Below the pieces are notes generated by a model. It was not told the DNA's origin, searched no databases, and saw nothing but the letters and a program-made list of their open reading frames with translations. Shown here in pieces: positions 47,501 to 59,500 of a stretch of DNA of 64,000 bases. Numbering within the stretch: position 1 is the stretch's first letter; every line of letters starts with the position of its first letter. The translations under genes were made by a program, and so were the position numbers. Location: the NCBI RefSeq assembly GCF_905404315.1, contig NC_066311.1, positions 5,332,001 to 5,396,000 on the forward strand, read 5' to 3'. Source of the stretch: Leptidea sinapis. Its lineage: Eukaryota > Arthropoda > Insecta > Lepidoptera > Pieridae.

Positions 47501-50500
47501 TGGTTTTGGCTTGGCTTAGTAGTCACCCAAGTCGATGGAAAACATTTATAGCGAATCGTGTATCGGAAATACTACTGGTTTGGGAGAGTACGCAGTGGCA
47601 CTATGTCAGTTCCAAAGATAATCCTGCGGATTGTGCCTCTAGGGGTTTAAAGGCTATAGAATTGACCGAGCACAGGCTATGGATAGAAGGGCCACAATGG
47701 TTAAGAGACCAGAAAATTATTTACAGAAATCAAGAAAGAAAGGATAGTAATTTAGAAGAAAAGCAAAAAAAGGTTTTTCACTCTGCAATTGATATCGGAG
47801 AACAAAATAAATTGTGGACTAAGTATTCTTCTTTAGGAAAGTTAGTTCGCGTTATAGCTTATTGTAGGAGGTTTTTGCGGTTAAGAAAGTCAGATGACAC
47901 AAAAACGAGTATTTGGCTGAGTCATGACGAGCAACAGGACGCACTTAATGTGTGTATTCGTCATTTTCAACGAGAGCATTTTAGTGAAGAGATATGCAGT
48001 CTTACGGAAAACGCTGCCGTAAAAAAGAAGAGTAAACTTTATTCTTTTACTCCATTCATTGATGCGAACGGTATTTTAAGAGTTGGTGGACGTTTAAAGA
48101 ATGCTGACATCAGTGACAATATGCGACATCCAGTGATTCTGCCTAGGAAATGTCATCTCACAAACTTAATAATCTCTGATGCTCACTTCAAAACGCTGCA
48201 CGGTGGACCACAGCTTATGTTGAATTTTTTGCGTACCAAGTACTGGATTTTAGATGCAAAAAATCTAACCAAGTATTTTGTTAGAAGATGTGTCAATTGT
48301 GTTAGATATGCAGCTCAGACTCCTCAACAACTTATGGGACAGTTGCCAACATCTCGAGTAACTGCGTGTAGACCTTTTTATCAATGTGGTGTCGATTACG
48401 CAGGACCCATTAGTATTCGGACATCAAAGGGTAGGGGACACCATGCGTACAAGGGCTACATTTGCCTTTTTGTATGTATGGCCACTCGTGCCATACATTT
48501 AGAGGTGGTCAACCTCAGAAGGCTTCATCGCGGCATTTAAACGTTTTGTCGCCAGACGTGGACATTGTGCCGATATTTGGAGCGACAATGGCACAAATTT
48601 TGTAGGTGCAGCTCGTGAATTGAGGCAACTTTTTGACGACGAACAATCTAGTGTCATTAGTGAAATTGCTGAGTGGCTAGGCAATAACGGCACTAACTGG
48701 CACTTTATACCTCCGCATGCTCCAAACTTTGGAGGATTGTGGGAGGCAGGGGTAAAGTCGACAAAACATCACCTCAAAAGAGTTATTGGCGACAATAAGC
48801 TTACTTTTGAGGAATTGTCAACAGTGCTGTCGCAAGTTGAGGCTTGCCTTAATTCAAGGCCACTTCTTAAGGCCAACTCGAATCCGAGTGATCCGTATCC
48901 GCTGACTCCAGGTCATTTTTTAATCGGCGAACCAATTGTTCTTCTACCTGACTGTAACTTTGAAAAGTCAAATATCAGCACCATTCGCAGATGGCAACTT
49001 ACACAAAAACTTGTACAAAATTTTTGGCGTCGTTGGTCATCTGAATATTTGGTGCAGTTCCACCAACGACACAAGTGGAGTCGTCAGGAAGAAGAACCAA
49101 AAATTGGAGATGTGGTATTAGTTAAAGAGGACGGTCTTCTTCCGGCAAGATGGCTTTTCGGTGTCATTGTGAACAAGCATCCCGGGCTTGATAATCTTAC
49201 GCGCGTTGTAAGTCTAAAATGCAGGAGTAGCGTTATTTAACGCCCTATTTCGAAATTGTGCATTTTACCCGTGACCGAATAATTGGTACCGATTGCAATT
49301 GATCACGCTTGGGCCCTTACAGCATATTTTTTTGTTAATTATGGTTATGTTTATTTAGTTTTATTTTGTGATTTTTATGTTTTCCTTTATAATGTGTACT
49401 TTATACAACTAGTTTTTAGACAATTAATGTTACAAACTCAGTTTAAGACCTTTACAAAATTTTTACAGATATGTATACAGTCCATTTAGATTTAGTTTGA
49501 GATTTTATTTTGGTTGTAAAGAGTTTAAGAGTATTTTGTAATCAAATTTGTATAGTTTACTTGAGGTTTATACAAGTTGTTTGGTTTGGTGACTGGTAAT
49601 GTTAAACAAATTGTACTTTTTTATATTGTTTGCTTTGAACTTAGATAGACAATCTGTCCATGGTGGGCGGAATGTTCAGATTTAATAAGTTAAGTTTTAA
49701 AAGTTAATAAATTAGAATTCAAAATCTATAGAAAGCCGTCATATACAGAAATTGCTATTCCCGCGTCATCCTGCCACCCCGTACAACATAAACTAGCGGC
49801 CTTCCGCTGCTATGTTCACAGATTAATGTCAGTCCCACTGTCCCGTGACAGCTTCGCGAAAGAACTTAATACAATATACCAAATCGCGGTTTCCAACGGC
49901 TATACAAAACAGTTAGTGAACAAATTAATTAAAAATAAACAAAAACATTTAATTAATTCAGAACTTTATCCCGTCCCACCACAATCAAATACCAAATATG
50001 TGGGTAGTTTGACATATATTGGTCCAAGTTAAGTTTTCATTTGTATAGATCATTTTGCTTGCTAGTCGATAAGAGATGGCGCTAGTTGTAATTGAAATCA
50101 CACAATATTTGTATAAATTTTGTATGGTTCAAATATTTGGTTTGGGAATATATCGATCTCTAGTCTTGTATGGATTGTTTTATTTCGCATCCACTAGAGG
50201 AGCTTTTTGGGAACCTGTTCAGGTGTAGATAAAAGAATAAACGTACCTATCAAATGGAAAATCCAAGACACATTGGTAAGTGACGGGCGAGGATCGAACC
50301 GGGGGCTCTGTGGTGAGAGTCAACAGTTCAACCAATAGGCTGTATATTATTCCGTTCGAAGTATACATTAAGAAATATCAACAAACAATCACAAAGCCAA
50401 CTCTGAAAATCTACCCGTTCCAAAGTTGTCGTCCCACTGCAAGGAAAAGATCGACTATCTATTAACTATTTTCTCACTCAACAACAAACACTAACGTAAA

Positions 50501-53500
50501 CATCCTCTGGGAATAAGACACGCATATTACTAATTTACTAATAGATGCTCTCGCAATAACCATATAGGTACTATACACGTCGCAATAGAAGTTCATTTTT
50601 ATTTAATCTAATCATATTCTCATTTCAAGAACGCTGTAGGAGCCATAATCTTATGACAATTAGATTTTTTTTAATGAAAATATAAGACGAGACGAGCAGG
50701 ACGTTCAGCTGAACGTCATTGATACGGCCTACCCATTACAATGCAGTACCTCACAATTGTGTTCGCACCTTGAGACATAAGATGTTAAGTGTTACTTGGC
50801 CGGTAATTTCATTAGCTGCGGCGCCCTTCAGACCGAAACACAATAATGTTTACATAGTAATAGTGTACTATGAAGCAGTAATGCTTCACGGCAGAAATAG
50901 GCGCCGTTGCGGTACCTACCTATAATCTAGGTGGCATCCTGTGCAAAGGAGCCTCCCACAGGCAATTTCCCCTTTTGTCTGCGTTGTTTTAAAGCAAAAG
51001 TCCATCTAGGACCTTCCAAACATTGCTGATATAGTTTTCAATCTAATTGTGTCTGCTGTAAACAGATGGTATTTGGCAAATCTTACTGACAGTGTCCTCT
51101 TCTATTTTGGTGTGTGTAGTTTTGGGTATTAATTGAGAGATTATTGGATCCCAATTGTTAGATAATTTTAGACCATCTTTTCTATTGAAATTTTGGTGTT
51201 TCTTAATGAGCCAACCGTTCGAGTGACATATCGTCATAAAATCTTGTATGCATTGTTCAACTCTCAGGTTGTGGCTTCATCTACAGGATCTACTTTACAG
51301 TTGATAACCTGCTCAACCCCAATAATCCCAGAAGGAAGGGTTATTACTTTGAAACATAACAGATTGTTTAGATATGAAAGAGCGACATCTCAAGTCAATA
51401 TTACGCAATTATTGGGGTTGAGCAGGTTATCAACTGTAAAGTAGATCCTATAGATGTAGCCACAACCTGAGAGTTGAACAATGCATACAAGATTTTATAC
51501 ATTACAGATTTTAATCAACGATACGTCACTCGAATGGTTGGCTCAGTAGGTTAGAGCGCTCGCATGGAACGCGAGGAGAGGTTACTGTTCGAGTCCCGCA
51601 TCGTTCGTAAAATTTTGTTTTCAGTTTTATTTGTGTAATTAATCTCAGAAGTGAGGGTTATCACTTTAAAACATAACAAATTGTTTATTAATTTCAATGG
51701 CTTCACGTAGCAGCCTAGGGAAAAATCTATTCTCTTTTACCAAAACTTTTGGTTGGTCGAAGCGAATGTAGTGGTTTGGACGGTCTGTTATAATTAGCCA
51801 ATAATCTCTAAATTAAAACCCTCAACCACACATACAAAAAAGGGCAGACACTGTCAGTAAACTTTGCCAAAAACCATCTGTCTACAGCAAATACCAACTC
51901 CGAGGCAATAAATGCCGCAAAACTTCATAGTGTCAATTGTGTTTAATAAAATCTTGAATAATATTACAATATTAAAGTCATGGGTTGCGTGTCAAAATAA
52001 CATAATAATTAGTAAGTATAAAAATATAGAAATATTTCAATGTTATTCGGTAACTTGATATTCTAGAAACACTTATTTCTTATGCAGGAATTCCGAAACA
52101 CGGTGTTGCAAAATGCAAAACAATTTTATTATATTATTTTTATATTTCTTAGCCTTGACGAATTGCAGTAGGTACGAACTACTGCAAGTTATCATACGAC
52201 TGCGAATCAAACGTATAACTGTTCTATATTTATTAGTTCTTTAGTCTTCACATAATATGAAGACTAAATTTGTAAAAAAAAATACGGGTTGCACTCCGGG
52301 AGTGCCGGCAGAAGTGAAAACTTGCACATTAACGTTTTTGAATATTTTGGAATCGTTAGGGAATAATTTCGGACGAATTGCTTTATTTATCAGAATAAAA
52401 ATACAAGCATATCTGTGGTTAAATACAATATTCATTTATAGCGTTCACAATAAGACAATATATGTTACATAGACAATTTAACACTTCAGAACTATTACAA
52501 TTGTGTTACATTAAAAAGTTTATCTCTCAGAAAAATCAACTTTCATCCATAATTTCAACGACATTCTTACGAATTTTCGATCAGATCACCTGACGCGAGT
52601 TTAACGTTTTATACCCATCCCAAGAAAAGTGCTCGCCGCCGCCGCTAAAGAAGTTTTTACTTCAAAAAATGTTATTTTAATAGGATTTATAGAATTAATT
52701 TAACCTTAGTATCAGAAAGTTCCTTCAACAGCCATTACATATTCCTTTGCACAAAAGAATAACAAGTACGATACTTGAAGAGCTGAACTGTTGCATTAAA
52801 AATATGTTTGTCTCTAATCTATTGTTTTTTTTACCAACTGACCATACAATAAAAGCAAAGAAATGCCTGCTATGACAACGTAGTCAGAACTGGCTACGTA
52901 GTTAACTTATTACAAACAAATAACTATTCATTTGCTTGGCATTCGCGAATAAATGTCAAAGAAAGGAATTTTGTTTGGCTGTATGGTCTATGACCCTTGC
53001 CTGTCCCAAACGGGACAAACTGATTAAATACAATAATATTATAGTATTAAAAGAGGTAGATATGTCACTAGCGCGACGAAAATCAATCGCCTAAATTGAG
53101 TCAATTGGTTCATTTGGTCGTAGTCGCTCTCTCGATACGAAAACGGTACACACGCGTTTGTTGTTGACAGAATTGCTTACAATTTGGTATAGGTACAACA
53201 TTCAAATGCCCTCTTGTGTTATGGTAGGATGCACTAATTGGAAAAGAAAAAAAAATCATAGAATTACATACCACAGTTAAGAAATTATGAATTATAACAT
53301 TTTATTTGATTTCATTATTTATCTAACAAAATAAATATGTCGCCATGACAACGCCGATCGCCGCCAAGCCGATCATAGATTAACGTACAGAAATGACAAA
53401 ATATTGATGCTGTCTGTTACGGGATGATCGAGGTAGAATATTTTAGGAAGTGATGTAAAAAAGTCGTTGTTGCAGTGAATGTAATACGAAATGTAATAAT

Positions 53501-56500
53501 TTTTAATAAACAAATGCGTATATAGCTAGCTGAACTATCAAACTACTAAAACAAGTTTTAGGGTAGGTAGCGGATGTAGACAGTGAGTGCTATTTGTTTA
53601 CGTAGGAGTTTTTTCAGTAACACTGTCCCTTTCAGTATATACCTTGCTAACTGCAGAAGAATCAATGCATCATTTTCTTCTTCTCCCATTACCTTATTGT
53701 AATAAACCCTCAACAAAAAGACATTCCTAAATAATATAAGATACAAAAAATAATAATTGTAATCTTAAAACTTTTTGGGAGCCGTCGCGGTCGTAAGTAA
53801 AATTGTAAAAATGGGACCCTTACTGTAGATTACCTTTCGGTTTTGTTTTGGTATCTGTATGTTTTTTATTATTTTATGAATAAATAATTGATATCATCAA
53901 TGTGGCTTTATATTATAATAAATATTAAATATTTTTTTTATAAAATCAATGACACATTAAATAACTAAGTTCAATGCAGTTTTACTACTTTATAGCTTTT
54001 ACTTCATGAACTCATGAATGAATAGTAATTTAGGCATAAATCACAGTGTACGGTAAAAAATCATATCTGATGAATTAAATTTATTTTTTCTATACAAATA
54101 CGAAGCAATTAGCAAATTAGAGTTATCTCTTTTTCGCTTGCTTCTTTAACGTGTAATCGTAATGTAGTGTACTATTGCAATGTTAAATTATTCATGTGTG
54201 CGTTATTGTATCATTTTTAAACACCGAATTTTGTCTACGTAACCTATCTATACTTTTAAATATCATTGATTAAATATTGTATATTTGTATAGTGTGAACT
54301 TTTATTAAAACTTTGAGCTGGTAAGATCTGTACTAAAGTCTTTCCTAGGACAAGCAAGCTTCAATACAAGCAGTGAAGACGTGTCCTGTTGTCTCGTAAG
54401 GAGGCTCAATAGATAATCTGTGGGACCTAGGATTTATAAGTGTTTGTTTAATCTGCAGTGCCCCGTTAGTGTCCTGGTTAGAATGCGTAAGTTGTGACGA
54501 TTCAAAAGCACTCATTGTAAGACTATTAAACCAATGTAAACCTAAGAAGAAATTCAAAAGTTTGTGTATGAAGTGTACAACTGACACTGGACTTAAACGC
54601 TAAGGCAAGGGCGTTTTCATGCAAAATAGGCACAGAGAAGACATTGCTTTGAGGAAAATAGCGCGAAACCTAACATCTAAAAGGATATGAGAATAAAATG
54701 GGAAAAATTAAAACTTATTAAAATGTTCAAATAAAATTTGTACCTAACCAAAATTTATGACCGTCCGAGCGCTCTTACCAACTGAACCAACACGAGAAGC
54801 TGGGAGTCCCGCATCGTTCATAAAATTTGGTTACAAATTTTATTTGTATAATTAATTCCAGAAGTGAGGGTAGTTTAAAAATAACAAATTGGTATAATTG
54901 TAAACTAAATCCAACCATCAGATCGCGACGTAATCCGAATCTATACCATATATCCGTCTTCTTGGGTTTGACTAATCAAATCATTTGACACTTACCAATG
55001 TATAATTTTGTTCCACTTCGGAGTCTTACCACCGCTGGGGTCAGTCTGGGTCTCGTATATACAATGCCCGACTCTGACGCGGACATACGGATCCATACGG
55101 GTCAGACCTGAATATAGAAGGAAATAACAAGTTAAATCATTTTTATTCATCAGTGCCTATTGAATTATCAAATCATTCTATGTGCCTATAATTAAAGTTT
55201 TTTAGCAGGTCTAGAGTCAAACCTAAATAAAGATAGGAAAAATACTATCATAAATAGAAAAATATAAAATACTATAATTTGTCAAAAATATATTCGTATT
55301 TGTATAGGGAATCCTGTTTTGGTAATTAAAGCAGTTGGGTCCAGTGTTGGCCAGTCACTCCAACCAGGTTCAAAACACTGCTAAGGTGGTCACACACATC
55401 TCGGAGCGACCTCGTATTACCAAGGTTTTTGCCCTTTGCTTGGCCACTACTGCACATTCCAGGACCACATATGAGTGACCGTTTTGTCCTGCGCCAGGCA
55501 TCATCTGCACTTATAACTGCAAGATGCTTATTTAGGCGATGTAAAACCCGTTAGGGTTAAAAATAAGTCGACATGTCAGTTTGGGCGAAAGTGCAGGTAT
55601 CGCTTCTTTCGACTGTCTACAGCTTGAGACACTTATCCATGGGGTGTTGTATAGGTTGTTGGTGAGAGAGCGTATCCATTAATTCATTTGACTGAAAGGC
55701 AGCGGCAGGAGTGACAATGGGCCAGCCACTTGAGTCAATCTCCGCCTTGAAAGTTCATCCGCTGCATCATTCTCCAAAGAACTGCTGTGTCCTTAAACCA
55801 TTGCAGAGTTACCCAGTTGTTAGAGGCAACGCTTGACGAACAAGGGATGGATCATTATATTCTCTTCTATTAGCGCTGAGTCGTACGTATTGCTCTTCAC
55901 CGCAGTTAACGCTTGCGATATTTTAAGCCCGATAGGAGGAATATATTGGATTGTCTCTTTCTATATAAAATTATAACAGTGGAATGTATCCCTTGTAAAT
56001 AATCTAATAATCCCTCGAGACTCCCGAGGATTAGCAGACACGATATTTTTCAAACCAATATTGCAACAGACATTTTTAATGAAAAGTTTTCTGCGTTTCG
56101 GAACAATTACCTCAGAAACTGCTATGTTGCTGGACAGCAATATTTACTGTTTAACATTTATCATTTTATTAAATAATTTAGTGCTGCTTATAAAAATAAG
56201 TTTTGTTAATTTTAAATTATTTCCACTTTATACCAATTATATTGTATTTCTTAGTATTAGTTCATATATTATGGTGGTGGCATGTAATTGCAATAACACT
56301 TAGATTTAAAATTATTTAGAACTAGCCGTTCCCGCCCGCTTCGCTGGGCAAATTTTAAAAGGGAATAAATTAATGAGGATAAACTTCACATCGAATGGTG
56401 GTAGTTTCATGTCGATACGATCAGTGGTTTAGGCGTGAAAGAGCCCCAAACAAAAACAATTTTATTATGTATATAAATTACGTGACACGTTGTTTGTCCG

Positions 56501-59500
56501 CGATGGACTCCCTAAACTAATGAACGGATTTTAATGGGGACTACTTAATGGAGTGCAGTTTAGTCCAACTTGAGAGATAGGATAGTTTTTATTTCGATTT
56601 GGGACCCATAATTATTTTAATTTCCAATATTTGTTTTTTATGGAAAAATTTTCTATGAGAGAATTTATTGACGCACGGTTTCACAGTTCTGCTGTGAAAA
56701 TATTTCATTATAACAGGGAGCAATGACGTTGTATACGTAATATAGAACGTTATTTACAGAGCATATTTTACAAATTAATACTTGGTGTTATGAAATATTA
56801 CTGACAAATTCATAAAAAATCAGTATTTTAGTGATTATGCACAGAACAACGTCTGTCGGGTCAGCCAGTATTAAATATATAGATTTAATGTAATTAGTTA
56901 ATGATTATTGTGATGGCGATGCTAATAAAGAAATTAATTTCAAGTTCGTAGCTTACAGTAATAGGTTCAATATGTGCCTCTACTAGTTTTTGTACTATTT
57001 TACTAAATATCAACAGTTGTGGGAAGTTACTCTGTGGATTTTTTTCTCTATTCCAGAAAATGCATCGATAGCTACGACTTTAGTAGTTGACGACCGCACT
57101 AAGAGTACGAAAAATAGAGTACCCTCTTACAGAAACTGGCACAAATTCAAATATTTTTATATAAGTAAAAGTAGTAAAGTAATTCAACTAGTCGAAGTAG
57201 GTTAAAGGCCATGAACAGGTGCTACCCAATGCGATGAGGCGCATTCCTGACACGTATGAGAAAGTATTTTTTAGCAATAACAATTTTATATGAGAAAACG
57301 AATTTTTGTATAAAAATGTGCTAAAAAAATGGCTTACAAAAACACAAGATTGATTGAACACGCTTTTATATCTTGTACCCAACGGTTTCTCCCGCGTCTT
57401 TTTTTAAAAATACTAGTTAACGAGTAATCCCCGAACAAACGTCAAAATGGTTACCTCAATAAAATATTTTTAGAGATAAGTAGGATACTGAGATAGTAAA
57501 ACTGTTTTTTGTTCATCATTTAAAAACATTGCTAGCGTAGGTACACCCTATATAGGAAGATATTCATGCCTAAATATTGTAGCGTTCAACATTACGGCGG
57601 CCGTTTGAACCACGGACTAGTAAAAAAATGACTCCGTGTCACCTTATATAACAGTGTAGCACGAAATATAAACGAGGAGAAAAAATTGTGTAACTAGTAT
57701 CCCCGTAACCGCACACACACTAACATAACGGTGCTTCACTTGCTAATATCACGGCGCGGAGTCCTTCTTTTTTTTACTCATCTGTGGTTTATACATGAAC
57801 TTTAACAAACAAGAACTATTGAGTACAGTAGATGCATCAGTCCATACACACTATAAATAAATAGAGGTATTATGCAAAGGTTTATCAGTTAATAAGAAGT
57901 TATTATATAATATTGATAACAGTGCTGAATACATACCGTAGTTCTTTACTAATTTGGCCTGCACTATTGTGACACTGAGTCTTGCTGTAAGGGGTGGGCC
58001 TCCTGTTGGTTGCTGTAAACAATACAATTATTGTTAAGCTCGATAATATTATGTAATTTGAAAGTTATTTCGGATTTCTACCAACAGGACACTCCTTTGC
58101 ACAGGATGCTGGCTAGATTACCACAACGGCACCTATTTCTGCCGTAAAGCAGTAATGTGTAAGCATCTCTGTGTTTCGGTTTAAAGGGTGCCGTAGCTAG
58201 TGGAATTACTGGGCAAATGAGACTTACATCTTATGTCTCAAGGTGACGAGCGCAGTGAATGGGGCAGCAGGAATCAGGCCAAGGCTCTTCATTTTAAATG
58301 CAGTAGAATACACACGATAAAGTGATGTTTCTACAAAACGCCAAGTGAACATGATTTCTTTTCAGATGTCTGTTCACACAGTCTGATAGCCAACTCGTAT
58401 CTAATGGCCCTTACATTTGTAAATGGTGGTTCTGTCCCCATTGGAATATATAAAATATTTCTATCATTGAATACAAATTACAAAGATAATATTTATAACA
58501 GCAAGATGTAAACATTGAAACATTAATAAACATAATGCTTAATTACTAAGACAAAAGGTAGAAACATTTAAATTTACTTTAAAATAGTTCACACTTGATA
58601 AAATTATATAATATTTAAGTTTACGTTAAAATTAATAAAAACATACCGCGGCACCACATAGCTGTTGTTGCAGCGCCAGCGCTGCTTGGTAGTCTGCATC
58701 CAGTGTATCTGGCCCAGAGTCTGTTCTCAAGAAACTATCTGGGAGAGGCCCCAATAAAACCTAAGACAACACAAAATGTATATAAATATGACTTATTCAC
58801 TGTTTTAAAACTGTAACAATGCAAGTGTGGAGCATATACACATCAATATCATATAAATGATTGCACCTAACGGGATTTGAACCCGGGACCTCTAGATTAA
58901 TAGTCAGGGTCACACTGACCATTCAGCTATACAGGTTGTCAAGTTATCAACATTGAATAGATAGATATGTTCATAGGATAGTTTCTGCAACTTAACTCCT
59001 ACTGTGTACCAATTTTACGAGAAAACACTCTCCGCATCAAGCCCCTTCATGAGCACTGTGCTAGTTGGTTAAATTTACACACAACCTTTGAGTTCTTCAC
59101 AGATGTGAGCAAGTTTCCTTATGATCTTTCACTATAAGTGTCTGTAATCTTTGCCTACTCTATCCTATCTATAGATCAACCTAAGTCCATGAGTTTGGAA
59201 ACAAACACAGTATTCAAATGTATGCAATTATATTTTACAACAAAGATGTGCATTATTATCTACTCTTCAAGGTTTTTATACACAAATATTATATTGCAGG
59301 TTGAACTAATTCATTGCATTTGTATAATTATAGTAGACCTTTATAATATAATACTTAGAATAATATATAAAATTAATTTTATAGATAATTTAATATTGTA
59401 ACTACAAATTTGTATGTATGATCCATAATATATAAACTGTTATAATTTGGTGTACAATTAACATAAAACCTCAATAAAACCTAAATTATTTGCTGCATAC

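Larger units (their letters stand above)
43339..50221 (+). mobile_element. BEL/Pao LTR retrotransposon, full-length but decayed
   Basis: An element of 6,883 bp in Tollip intron 4, antisense to the gene. The LTRs begin TGTTCAG and end GTTCA, and the 5-bp target duplication GGTGT flanks both sides (43334-43338 and 50222-50226). Order: 5' LTR, primer-binding site TGGTCCTCC starting at 43553, gag, protease, RT-RNase H, integrase, polypurine tract GGTGGGCGGAA (about 49662), 3' LTR. The gene order and the zinc, RT and integrase motifs are those of BEL/Pao. Coding regions contain premature stops and frameshifts, and the RT active site is changed. The 3' LTR carries a 327-bp Penelope-like insert. Confidence 0.93.

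Noticed and set aside
52241..52472. Overlapping open frames of 64 and 71 codons on opposite strands
   Set aside because: No family features, no splice context and mutual overlap; typical chance frames in AT-rich intron sequence.
58866..58940. Functional tRNA gene on the minus strand
   Set aside because: The A and B boxes are tRNA-like, but the acceptor stem is mostly unpaired and no anticodon stem with a clear anticodon is visible. It is reported only as a tRNA-like sequence.
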